Part shown: positions 16,028-24,215 of the stretch, piece after piece | Layout: every line of letters begins with the position of its first letter | Position numbering within the stretch: the first letter of the stretch is position 1 | DNA from: Halobiforma nitratireducens JCM 10879 | GTDB lineage: Archaea; Halobacteriota; Halobacteria; Halobacteriales; Natrialbaceae | NCBI RefSeq assembly: GCF_000337895.1 | Contig: NZ_AOMA01000045.1 | Span: forward strand, 1 to 51,258 | DNA: 51,258 nt | Direction of reading: 5' to 3' | Position numbers and translations under genes: made by a program | Notes under the pieces: model-generated | What the model was told of the DNA's origin: nothing | The model's database searches: none | Seen by the model: only the letters and a program-made list of their open reading frames with translations

Positions 16028-17332
16028 TCAGGGAGCGACCTCGAGTGCGCCAGCACGTTCGCGAGCCCGTGCTCGGATCGCGTCGGCGTCGGCCACGAGC
16101 ACGTCGCCGTCGGCCATCAGGACCTCGCCGTCGACCATCGTAAACTGCACGTCGTCGCCGTGGGCCGCAAACACCAGATGCGAGAGGACGTCGTGGATCG
16201 GCGTTCCGCGCGTGATATTGGTTTCGAGGCCGATCACGTCGGCTTTCCACCCTTCGCGGAGTTTGCCGACGCGGTCGAAGCCTGCCGCGCGGGCACCGTT
16301 TATAGTCGCCATCTCGAAAACCGTGCGTGCAGGCAGCGCCTGGGGCTCGAGGCGATCGACCTTCTGGAGGAGACTGGCCTGTCGCATCTCGGTAAACGGG
16401 TCGAGCGCGTTGTTACACGGGGGACCGTCGTTGCCGAGCGCGACGTTGATCCCCCTGTCGAGATAGTCGTGGATCGGCGCGACGCCGCTTGCCAGTTTCA
16501 TGTTCGAGGACGGGCAGTAGGTGACGTTCGTGCCGGTTTCGGCCAGCACCGCCCGTTCCGAGTCGTCGGTCCAGACGCAGTGCGCGAGGACGACGTCCTC
16601 GCCCGTCAGACCGACTTCGTCGAGCCAGTGGACGTTTCGGCGTCCGGTTTCCTCCTGGACGGTGGCGATTTCGTCGCGGTTCTCACTGGCGTGGGTGTGG
16701 ATGCGAACGCCGTCGTACGCGTCGGCTAGGTCCCGGGTGCCTCGGAGACACGCCTCGGTACAGCTGACGGCGAACCGCGGAGTCAACGCGTACCGAATCC
16801 GTCCGTCGTCGACGCCGTGGTACTCCCGGATGAGCCGTTCACTTTCCCCGAGTGCGTCGTCGGTGTCCTCGAGCAGCCCGTCCGGCGCGTCTTTGTCCAT
16901 CATCACCTTGCCGAGCCGCCCGCGGAGGCCGAGGTCGCGGGCTGCCTCGAACGCTTCCCCCGCGTGGTGGACCGACAGGTGGTCGATACAGGTCGTCGTC
17001 CCGCTCTCGATCAGCTCGAGGTAACCCAGCTCGGCCGCCACGCGCATCTCTTCAGCCGACAGCGAGGCTTCCATCGGGAGGACGTAGTCGAACAGCCACT
17101 CGAGCAACGCCGTGTCGTCGGCGATGCCCCGGCCGAGGCTCTGGACCGAGTGGACGTGTGCCCCGACGGTGCCGGGCGCGAGCAGGTCGTACTCGTGGCG
17201 CTCGTGGCCCGGATAGCGATCGATACAGTCCGTACGCCCCCCGACGGCGACGATCCGGTCGTCCTCGACGACGACGGCACCGTCGTCGATGACGGTCTCG
17301 GCGTCGACGATCACTGTCCCCGACAGCAACAT
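16028..17332 (-). CDS. Amidohydrolase of the MTA/SAH (adenosine) deaminase family
   Basis: 434 residues from ATG 17332 (MLLSGTVIVDAETVIDDGAV). The metal site includes HVH in GTVGAHVHSVQSLGRG, a later His in IHTHASENRDE, and LAHCVWTD. The Asp is in ALGNDGPPCNN. This is the ATZ/TRZ subgroup of deaminases, which acts on S-adenosylhomocysteine, methylthioadenosine, 5'-deoxyadenosine or related aminated rings. The substrate cannot be fixed from sequence. It is cytosolic. The small gene at 17394 lies just upstream on the same strand. Confidence 0.85.
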   Translation of the reverse strand: MLLSGTVIVDAETVIDDGAVVVEDDRIVAVGGRTDCIDRYPGHERHEYDLLAPGTVGAHVHSVQSLGRGIADDTALLEWLFDYVLPMEASLSAEEMRVAAELGYLELIESGTTTCIDHLSVHHAGEAFEAARDLGLRGRLGKVMMDKDAPDGLLEDTDDALGESERLIREYHGVDDGRIRYALTPRFAVSCTEACLRGTRDLADAYDGVRIHTHASENRDEIATVQEETGRRNVHWLDEVGLTGEDVVLAHCVWTDDSERAVLAETGTNVTYCPSSNMKLASGVAPIHDYLDRGINVALGNDGPPCNNALDPFTEMRQASLLQKVDRLEPQALPARTVFEMATINGARAAGFDRVGKLREGWKADVIGLETNITRGTPIHDVLSHLVFAAHGDDVQFTMVDGEVLMADGDVLVADADAIRARARERAGALEVAP

Positions 17333-17393
17333 ACCGGCCCACGATACCCGCTCGCCCCTCTTATCTCTGTGGGTCCGTTCCGCGACTCCGGCC

Positions 17394-17582
17394 TCACGAC
17401 GAGCGAATCGCCAGCGACGCGTTCGAGAGGAGCCAGCCAAACGAGATCAGGAAGACGAACGTCAGGTACGCTACCCCGATCGGGAGGACCAACACCGGGA
17501 TCGACTCCCAGAAGTAGTAGCCTGCCGCGACGACCAGGGGCGCGAGAACGAGGTTCGCGTAGACGAATCGCTCGAGCGTCAT
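17394..17582 (-). CDS. Small two-helix membrane protein
   Basis: 62 residues from ATG 17582. There are two hydrophobic segments (about 8-30 and 31-55: ANLVLAPLVVAAGYYF and LVLPIGVAYLTFVFLISFGW) with short polar ends. No family recognised. It is on the same strand as the amidohydrolase and 62 bases from that gene's start, so the two may be cotranscribed. Longer in-frame starts upstream overlap Arg-rich shadow sequence. Confidence 0.65.
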   Translation of the reverse strand: MTLERFVYANLVLAPLVVAAGYYFWESIPVLVLPIGVAYLTFVFLISFGWLLSNASLAIRSS

Positions 17583-17721
17583 CGGGCGAACGTATCGGCG
17601 GTGAACGGATAGCCCTGCTGGTATCCGACGCTCGATCGGTGCAGTGAGAAAACCGCCGACGGATCGATCTCCAGGAATCCGGGCCGGGAGGAGCGCGATG
17701 AGCGGCCGGAACGGCCTCGAG

Positions 17722-19563
17722 TCAGTAGCTCCGCTCTTTGGGTTCGTAGGTCTTCTCCTCGCCTTCGAGGATGACCGGGCGATACCAGACCGACGGCTCG
17801 CCACCGTCCCACGAGACCATCGTGTGCTTGAGCCAGTTCTCGTCGTCACGTCGCTGGTTCTCCTGTCGCCAGTGTGCGCCACGGAACTCGTTGCGAACGA
17901 GCGCGCCGAGTGCGATCGTCTCGGCCACGTCGATCAGGTTCCGCGTCTCGATCGTGTGCTGAAGGTCCGTGTTGAACGTCCGCGACGGGTCGTCGACGTA
18001 GACGTTCTGGTACTCCTGGCGACACTCGCGGATGATCTTCAGTGCCTTCTTGACGCCGTCTTCGGTCCGGAAGACGTTGACGTAGTCGGTCATCGCCTGC
18101 TGGAGCTTCGAACGGATTTCGGCGTGCTGGACGCCTTCGTCGCGCTCGAGCAGGCGTTCGACGCGATCACGTTCGCGCTCGACGGCACGCTCGAGCAGCC
18201 CCTTGGCGTCGGCGGTGACGCCGCCGTCGGAGGCGATCGCCTCGTCGACATCGTCGAGGCCGGCTCGGCCGGGCGTGACCGGGAACCCGGCGTCGTCTTC
18301 GTCCTCGATGTCGCCCGTGTAGCCGGTCTCGATCTCGGGCTCGCCCAGGTCTTCGCCGGCGGCGTGACGACCCGCGCGCTTGCCGAAGACGATCAGCTCG
18401 GGGAGGGCGTTTCCACCCAGGCGGTTACCGCCGTGGACGGAGACGCAGGCACACTCGCCGGCCGCGTAGAGGCCGTCGATGTTGGTCTGACCGTTCTCGT
18501 CGGTCTCGATGCCACCCATGGCGTAGTGCTGGCCGGGCTTGACCGGCATCGGCTCGACGAGCCCGTCGACGCCCTCGAAGTCCTCCGCGAGGTGCAGAAT
18601 GTTCTCGAGTCGGTCCACGATGCGTTCCTCTCCGAGATGGCGCATGTCGAGGTGGACGTACTCGTCTTCGATGCCCCGTCCCTCGTCGACCTCGGTGAGT
18701 TCGGCGCGGGCGACGACGTCGCGGCTGGCGAGCTCGCCGGAGTTGTTCGCGTAGCCGTACTCGAACATGAACCGTTCGCCCTCGCTGTTGTAGAGGATAC
18801 CACCCTCGCCGCGGACGCCCTCGGAGATGAGCACGCCCGTGGAGGGAAGCGAGGTCGGGTGGAACTGGATGAACTCCATGTCCTCGAGCGGGACGCCCGC
18901 ACGATACGCCATCGCGTGACCGTCGCCGGTACAGGAGACGGCGTTCGTGGTGTGATCGAAGGCCTGGCCGGGGCCGCCGGTCGCGAGGACGACGCCGTCG
19001 TTGGCCTTGAACCCTTCAATGTTGCCGGACTGGACGTCGTAGGCGACGATGCCGTGACACTCGCGGTCGTTCGGGTCCGGCTCGTTGGTCGTCGCGAGGT
19101 TCATCACGTACCACTCGTCGTAGACCTGGATGCCCCGTTTGACGACCTGCTCGTACATGGTATGCAGCAGGTGATGACCGGTCTCGGCACCGGCGTAGGT
19201 GGTCCGCGGGTACGAGAGGCCACCGAACGGACGCTGGGAGACGGTGCCGTCTTCCTCGCGGGAGAACGGCATTCCCCAGTGTTCCAGTCGCATGGTGTCT
19301 TCGGGGGCGTCCTGTGCGAGGGTCTCGACTGCTGGGGCATCGCCCAGGTAGTCCGACCCTTTCATGGTGTCGTAGGCGTGCAGCTCCCAGTCGTCGCCTT
19401 CCTGGAGAGCGGCGTTGATCCCGCCCTCGGCCGCGCCAGTGTGGCTGCGGACCGGGTGGAGTTTCGAGACGAGTGCCGTGTCGGCTCCCGCCTCGTGCGC
19501 TGCGATTGCGGCTCGGAGGCCAGCGCCGCCAGCGCCGACCACGATAACGTCGTGTTCGTACAT
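17722..19563 (-). CDS. sdhA: Succinate dehydrogenase flavoprotein subunit
   Basis: 613 residues. The FAD fold begins DVIVVGAGGAGLRAAIAAHE (5-24). SHTGAAEGGINAAL contains the His that carries covalent FAD, and active-site segments include QFHPTSLPSTGVL and GEGGILYN with HYAMGGIETD. It oxidises succinate to fumarate in the citric acid cycle and passes electrons to the SdhB clusters on the inner face of the membrane. It is the last gene of sdhC-sdhD-sdhB-sdhA, with a one-base gap after sdhB. Length is normal. Confidence 0.96.
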   Translation of the reverse strand: MYEHDVIVVGAGGAGLRAAIAAHEAGADTALVSKLHPVRSHTGAAEGGINAALQEGDDWELHAYDTMKGSDYLGDAPAVETLAQDAPEDTMRLEHWGMPFSREEDGTVSQRPFGGLSYPRTTYAGAETGHHLLHTMYEQVVKRGIQVYDEWYVMNLATTNEPDPNDRECHGIVAYDVQSGNIEGFKANDGVVLATGGPGQAFDHTTNAVSCTGDGHAMAYRAGVPLEDMEFIQFHPTSLPSTGVLISEGVRGEGGILYNSEGERFMFEYGYANNSGELASRDVVARAELTEVDEGRGIEDEYVHLDMRHLGEERIVDRLENILHLAEDFEGVDGLVEPMPVKPGQHYAMGGIETDENGQTNIDGLYAAGECACVSVHGGNRLGGNALPELIVFGKRAGRHAAGEDLGEPEIETGYTGDIEDEDDAGFPVTPGRAGLDDVDEAIASDGGVTADAKGLLERAVERERDRVERLLERDEGVQHAEIRSKLQQAMTDYVNVFRTEDGVKKALKIIRECRQEYQNVYVDDPSRTFNTDLQHTIETRNLIDVAETIALGALVRNEFRGAHWRQENQRRDDENWLKHTMVSWDGGEPSVWYRPVILEGEEKTYEPKERSY

Positions 19564-19564
19564 A

Positions 19565-20443
19565 TTACCAGAACTTCAGGTTCTTCTTGACCGCTTCCCG
19601 CTTGAGCTCCTGGATGTGCTCGGTAAGCGGGATGTCTTTCGGACACACCTCGGTACAGGAGAACTGGGTCTGGCAGCGCCAGACGCCGTGTTCCTGCTCG
19701 AGGATGCGGAGTCGATGCTCTTTGATCTCCTCGCTTTCCCGGTCGTCCATCGCGAACTTGTAGGCCTTGTTGATCGCTGCCGGGCCGAGATACTGGTTGT
19801 CGCCGGCCGCGATGTTACACGAGGACATACACGCGCCACACCAGATACACCGCGAGGACATCTTGATCTTCTCGCGGTTCTCGGGGCTCTGGTGTTGCTC
19901 CTCGAGGTCGCTTACCTCGGGCGTATCCTCGTCCTGGAAGTACGGCTCGACCGCGTGCATCTGGTCGTAGAAATGACCCATGTCGACGACCAGGTCCTTG
20001 ACGACCTCCTGGTGGGGCAGCGGTTCGATACGAACCGGCTGCTCGAGTTCGGAGAGCTGTGTCTTGCAGGCCAGTCGCTGTTTGCCGTTGATGAAAAACG
20101 CGTCGGAACCGCAGACGGCCTGCCGGCAGGAGTGACGGAACGTCAGTGAGGAGTCGTACTCGTCGCGGGCGTAGATGACCGCATCGAGGACGGTCATCCC
20201 CTTCTCGAAGGGGACGTGGAAATCGTCGAAGCGGGGTTCCTGCTTGCCCTCGACTTCGGGGTCGTACCGGAACACCTTGATGTGTACCGTCTCGCCCTCG
20301 AGTTCCGCCTTTTTCTCCGACTCCTCGTCGATCGCGCCCGACTCTTTCTCCGCGAGTCGTCGGTCCTGGGGCGACTGGGCCCCTTTCATCTCCGGGTCTT
20401 CCGGTGCTTCCTGCGTCTCGGGTTCTTGTTGTTGTGTACTCAT
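19565..20443 (-). CDS. sdhB: Succinate dehydrogenase iron-sulfur subunit
   Basis: 292 residues, about 50 longer than bacterial SdhB owing to an acidic, Gln/Glu-rich N-terminal tail (1-48). The [2Fe-2S] domain has SCRQAVCGSD and a later CKTQ. The [4Fe-4S] ligands are CIWCGACMSSC, and the [3Fe-4S] ligands are in CQTQFSCTEVCP. It connects flavin electrons from SdhA to the quinone site at SdhC/D. It is one base from sdhA and one base from sdhD. Acidic tails of this sort are usual in haloarchaea. Confidence 0.96.
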   Translation of the reverse strand: MSTQQQEPETQEAPEDPEMKGAQSPQDRRLAEKESGAIDEESEKKAELEGETVHIKVFRYDPEVEGKQEPRFDDFHVPFEKGMTVLDAVIYARDEYDSSLTFRHSCRQAVCGSDAFFINGKQRLACKTQLSELEQPVRIEPLPHQEVVKDLVVDMGHFYDQMHAVEPYFQDEDTPEVSDLEEQHQSPENREKIKMSSRCIWCGACMSSCNIAAGDNQYLGPAAINKAYKFAMDDRESEEIKEHRLRILEQEHGVWRCQTQFSCTEVCPKDIPLTEHIQELKREAVKKNLKFW

Positions 20444-20444
20444 G

Positions 20445-20810
20445 TTAGGTCCACCCCGCCATGGCGAGTGCGACGTAGGTTCCCTGGACGACCAATGCGA
20501 CGCCAGCGATAGTAAGCACTGCGAGCACTACCTTCTTGGGGGTACCATCGAGACCCTGGTTAACCAGCGCGTTGTAGACGCCGTTGAGGCCGTGGAACGC
20601 GCCTGCGATCAGGAACAACACCATCGTCAGGAAGTAGCCGACGTTCGACATTCGAGCCTGTGTTCCTTGGAATGTAACGTCAGCGGCGTGGTTGACGAAG
20701 TGTAACTGGAAGAAGTGGAACGCGAGCACGACGACGAGAAACGCTGCCGTGATTCGCTGTAGAAGCCACGCCGTCCCGCCCGGAACGAACGAACTGTAGC
20801 GTTCGGCCAT
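20445..20810 (-). CDS. sdhD: Succinate dehydrogenase membrane anchor subunit
   Basis: 121 residues with three membrane helices (about 12-32, 55-78, 95-118). It begins [20 protein letters not shown], then AFLVVVLAFHFFQLHFVNHA, where His residues could serve haem or quinone binding. It anchors SdhA/B and forms the quinone pocket with SdhC. Its ATG overlaps the sdhC stop by one base, which indicates translational coupling. Confidence 0.92.
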   Translation of the reverse strand: MAERYSSFVPGGTAWLLQRITAAFLVVVLAFHFFQLHFVNHAADVTFQGTQARMSNVGYFLTMVLFLIAGAFHGLNGVYNALVNQGLDGTPKKVVLAVLTIAGVALVVQGTYVALAMAGWT

Positions 20811-21235
20811 TAGAAGCCCACCCCCTTCATGAAGGTCGGGACGCTAGCCACGGTGATCACGCCGGTCAGGATCAACGAGGCGTAGAAGCTCTTGTCCTGT
20901 GCTTCGAGGCCGATACCGAGATCGACCATCAGCAGCCGCAGCCCGTTCAGGATGTGGAACACGGCGACGGCGAGCAAGCCGACCTCGAGGACGCGGACGA
21001 TGAACAGCTCCTCGAGACCCTGGATGGTCGTCGTGTAGATGTCGGTTTCTGCCTGAATCGCCGCGGTGTCCCCGGCCGCGCCGATAGCCGTACTCAACAC
21101 CGCGATGTGGGTGAACAGATACCCGATCAGCATCCACCCGGTGAACTTGTGGAAGATCCACGCCCACATCCCGGCTGTGAACTCTTTCCAGCGGCCGAAA
21201 TCCTCGACGAGGCCGCGATTGTAAGACTGACTCAT
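20810..21235 (-). CDS. sdhC: Succinate dehydrogenase cytochrome b556 subunit
   Basis: 141 residues, first gene of the sdh operon. Three membrane helices: [20 protein letters not shown] with candidate haem His, [20 protein letters not shown], and [22 protein letters not shown] and FHILNGLR are the expected family positions. Upstream, in gene orientation, GATAAAAGTAAC at about 21273-21284 is a good TATA box for the whole operon. Confidence 0.93.
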   Translation of the reverse strand: MSQSYNRGLVEDFGRWKEFTAGMWAWIFHKFTGWMLIGYLFTHIAVLSTAIGAAGDTAAIQAETDIYTTTIQGLEELFIVRVLEVGLLAVAVFHILNGLRLLMVDLGIGLEAQDKSFYASLILTGVITVASVPTFMKGVGF

Positions 21236-21441
21236 GCGCTCATGTGGACCGTTTGACCGTGGGGGTATAGAAGTTACTTTTATCGCTCCCGTTTACCGTC
21301 ACTGTGGAATCGATCGACGACAGACGACGGGGTTTCAACTCGGTGTTCGCCGAGACGACTCGCGGAAGTCTCGTTCGGGCCGGTAGTTGTCACGCGTCGT
21401 ATGGTTTTCGGGAACTACAAGCGCCGTCGTGTTCTCGCCGG

Positions 21442-22563
21442 TTACTCCCGCAATCGTGCGCGGGAGCGACGCCTGGCGTCGCTGCGTTCTCGCTCGCGCT
21501 CGAGTGCGGTCAACGTATCCTCCGAGAGCCCGACGAGGTGACACAGGGGATTCCCGGGGTAGACGACGGGATTCTCGAGCACGCCGACGATGAGGCCGGT
21601 AAACGGCGCGTCGACCGTCTCGATGTCGTCTTCCTCCTTGAACGGGTTCGTGATCGTACAGATCGCTTCTCCTTCGCGGACGAGCCCGCCACGACCACGT
21701 TTCATATCGACGATGCCGCCGGCGTCGGCGCGGATCCAGGTTTTCTCGTCGTCGTCGTCGATGACGGTACGCCAGCCGGGCCAGTGTACCGTCGAGTCGG
21801 GAAGGCAGCCGAACTCGGCGAGGACGCTGGCGACGCCGGTCAGTGCGCGGTCGATGAGCCGGCGCTGGAAGCGGTGGGCCTCGCCCATCTCGATCGTGAT
21901 CGTCGGCACGCCCGCGTCGGTGGCTTCCCGTCGAAGCGTTCCCGACGGCCCCTCACCGGCGATGATGACGTTCGAGCTAAAGGCGTTGGCGACCCGGGCG
22001 ACGATCGGGTGCTCGACGTTCGCCCGGACGTGAAGCATGTTCGTCCGGCCACGCGTCGAGGTGTGGAAATCCAGCCCGATGTCGCAGGGTTCGATGAAGT
22101 TCGTGAAGATACGGTGAGCCATCCGTCGGGCGCTCGTCGATCCCTCCCGGCCCGGGAACGATCGGTTGAGGTCGCGATCGTAGATCGGCAGGTACCGCTC
22201 CTGGGCGAGAAAGCCGGGGACGTTCAACACGGGGAGACAGACGAGCGTCCCGTGAAGCGCCGAGTGGTCCCAGTCGTGGGCCACCTCGCGGACGACCTCG
22301 ATCCCGTTGAGTTCGTCGCCGTGGGCCGCCGTAGACAGAAAGACCGTCGGACCCGGATGCTCGCCGTTGACGATCGTCACCGGGATCCTGACGGGGTCGC
22401 CCAGATACGTCTCGCTGATACCGTACCGAACGTTTGCCGACTCGCCGGGATCGACGCGACCACCGTTGTACGTAAACGGCTCGGGATCGCCCCCGATGTC
22501 GGAGCCGAAAGCAAGCGCCTCTTCGGGTAGGTCGTCGTCGCCTCGAGAGGCGTCGTCGCTCAT
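21442..22563 (-). CDS. Succinylglutamate desuccinylase/aspartoacylase family protein
   Basis: 373 residues from ATG 22563; the upstream in-frame region to 22803 is excluded because it crosses the promoter and the start of the divergent GNAT gene. It has an M14-like zinc fold: STAAHGDELNGIEV supplies the His and Glu ligands, RDLNRSFPG the Asn/Arg substrate residues, and GLDFHTSTRG the third ligand. The C-terminal 90 residues form a barrel-like domain (DAGGIVDMKRGRGGLVREGE, TNPFKEEDD). These enzymes cleave N-acyl amino acids or related amides. The substrate is not known. The C-terminus is a basic Arg-rich tail (ERERERSDARRRSRARLRE). Confidence 0.88.
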   Translation of the reverse strand: MSDDASRGDDDLPEEALAFGSDIGGDPEPFTYNGGRVDPGESANVRYGISETYLGDPVRIPVTIVNGEHPGPTVFLSTAAHGDELNGIEVVREVAHDWDHSALHGTLVCLPVLNVPGFLAQERYLPIYDRDLNRSFPGREGSTSARRMAHRIFTNFIEPCDIGLDFHTSTRGRTNMLHVRANVEHPIVARVANAFSSNVIIAGEGPSGTLRREATDAGVPTITIEMGEAHRFQRRLIDRALTGVASVLAEFGCLPDSTVHWPGWRTVIDDDDEKTWIRADAGGIVDMKRGRGGLVREGEAICTITNPFKEEDDIETVDAPFTGLIVGVLENPVVYPGNPLCHLVGLSEDTLTALERERERSDARRRSRARLRE

Positions 22564-22723
22564 ACCCCTCGCTGGACGGGACGACACGTGAATGTTCCCC
22601 CTGGAATCAATATCTCGAGCCAGCGGACGGATTTTTGGAAGAATCCGAACCCGTGTTCGGGCGCTGGTGGAAAATCTCTCCCCGTGGGCATACGTTTTGT
22701 AGGAGGGGGTGGTACGCCCCCGC

Positions 22724-23473
22724 ATGGAAATACGAGACGCAACCCCCGCGGACGTCGGCGTCGTCCGATCGATCGCCGAGGAGTCACTGAACTCGACGTA
22801 CACGGAGTTCCTCGACGAGGAGACGATCGAGGAAGCGGTCGAACAGTGGTACGGCGACGACTTCGAAGACGTCCTCGAGGACGACCACGCGCTGGTGTTG
22901 GTCGTCGAACGCGACGGCGAGGTCGTCGCCTTCTCCCAGAGCGAACTCGTCGGCCAGCGCTACGGGACGGGGCAGGTCCAGTGGCTCCACGTCGGTCCGG
23001 ACCACCGCGGGGACGGCACCGGCGTCCGGCTCCTGGTCCGGACCCGCGAGCGACTCCTCGAGGAGGGTGCCGACCAGGTACAGGGGTTCGTCCTCGAAGA
23101 CAACGAGGGAGGGAACCGATTCTACGAGGAACACGGGTTCGAACGGGCCGGCCAGCGCGAGGTCGACATCGGCTCGGAGACGTTCACGGAGAACGTCTAC
23201 GTCGAGAGCGACCTCGAGGACGAGGGCTGGGGGGCGGTCGACGAACTCGAGATCGACGACGAACAAGTCTACGTGAGCTACGGCGAGGCGGCACGGGGGT
23301 CACAGTCGCCGTTCTACAGCACCTACCGATCCGAAGACCGCAAGGAGGTGTACGCCTGGCTCTGTGGGAGTTGTGACTCGCTGGACAACGCGATGGATAC
23401 GATGGGGCGCATCGAGTGTAACGTGTGTGGAAACCGTCGAAAGGCGACGCGGTGGGACGCCTCGTACCTGTAG
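22724..23473 (+). CDS. GNAT N-acetyltransferase with C-terminal zinc ribbon
   Basis: 249 residues from ATG 22724. Residues 1-145 are a GNAT fold with the acetyl-CoA loop DHRGDGTG at 93-100 and GFVLEDNEGGNRFYEEHGF. Residues 175-249 form a second domain that ends in a zinc ribbon, Cys214/Cys217 and Cys232/Cys235 (WLCGSC, IECNVCGNRRKATRWD). This resembles the haloarchaeal DUF5816 module, by recollection. The acceptor is unknown; the ribbon may bind nucleic acid or a protein partner. It is divergent from the AspA/AstE gene and 35 bases before the VOC gene. Confidence 0.87.
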   Translation: MEIRDATPADVGVVRSIAEESLNSTYTEFLDEETIEEAVEQWYGDDFEDVLEDDHALVLVVERDGEVVAFSQSELVGQRYGTGQVQWLHVGPDHRGDGTGVRLLVRTRERLLEEGADQVQGFVLEDNEGGNRFYEEHGFERAGQREVDIGSETFTENVYVESDLEDEGWGAVDELEIDDEQVYVSYGEAARGSQSPFYSTYRSEDRKEVYAWLCGSCDSLDNAMDTMGRIECNVCGNRRKATRWDASYL

Positions 23474-23508
23474 CCCAGCTTTTTGTCGGATCAGTATCTG
23501 GTCGGCGT

Positions 23509-23931
23509 ATGGCACACGACCATGCCGACCCCGACAGACTCGGACAGCTCCATCACGTCGAATGCTACGTCTCCGAGCTCGAGGCGGCAGTCGACTTCTG
23601 GGGGTGGTGGCTGACCGAACTGGGATACAAACCGAAAGACGAGTGGGATGGCGGCCGCTCGTGGAGCAACGGTCCGACGTATCTCGTACTCGTCGAAGCG
23701 GACGGAGACACGGAGGCGTTCGACCGGCGGGCACCCGGTCTGAACCACCTCGCGTTCCACGCGGACACACGCGATCGTGTCGATCATCTAACCGAGTGTG
23801 TCCGCAGTCGCGATGACTCGCAACTCCTTTACGAGGAGCAACACCCCTACGCCGGCGGCTACTACGCGCTTTACTGCGAAGGTCCGGAAGGGGTCAAGCT
23901 CGAGGCGATCGCCCCCGAATCCGACTCCTAG
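23509..23931 (+). CDS. VOC family (glyoxalase-like) protein
   Basis: 140 residues from ATG 23509, one VOC unit of two beta-alpha-beta-beta-beta modules. LGQLHHVECYVSELEAAVDFW starts module one (metal His in HHVE), and GLNHLAFHADTRDRVDHLTE starts module two. YYALYCEGPEGVKLEAIAP holds the final Glu ligand. It could be a lyase, dioxygenase or resistance protein; nothing narrows this down. It probably shares a transcript with the GNAT gene 35 bases upstream. Confidence 0.85.
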   Translation: MAHDHADPDRLGQLHHVECYVSELEAAVDFWGWWLTELGYKPKDEWDGGRSWSNGPTYLVLVEADGDTEAFDRRAPGLNHLAFHADTRDRVDHLTECVRSRDDSQLLYEEQHPYAGGYYALYCEGPEGVKLEAIAPESDS

Positions 23932-24215
23932 AGTAAGAGTAACAACTGAAACGGTTTGCACACTGATCGCCGATCCGCCTGGCGAGCAGGTGCGCACTGA
24001 CTTGCAGTGGCTACTATAGACCGGCGAGTAGTCGGTCAGTATCCGTCGCGTAAGCCGCCGCTTCGACCGACCGAAGGCCGCTGTCGTCCTGTTGTCTCCG
24101 CATTACAATTGCTCGACCGGGCTTTCCGTCGACTGCGACGGATTCCACCGACGACGATGGGTTTCGTCGACTGCGACGGCACTGCAAGCCGGTCGCACGC
24201 AGTACGTGATTCTCC
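23932..24215. other. 284-base intergenic region with a repeat-like segment
   Basis: No gene seen. The first 90 bases contain two direct copies of TGCRCACTGA (near 23959 and 23992) around a GC-rich stem-forming centre (GCCTGGCGAGCAGG). From memory this resembles a recurrent haloarchaeal intergenic sequence, but that cannot be shown from one copy. The rest includes GTCGACTGCGACGG twice (about 24128 and 24167), a 14-base direct repeat just before the flippase start. Confidence 0.45.

Noticed and set aside
17644..19590. 648-codon plus-strand frame over sdhA
   Set aside because: Antisense shadow of a certain gene; composition is Val/Asp/Arg repeats with no recognisable fold.
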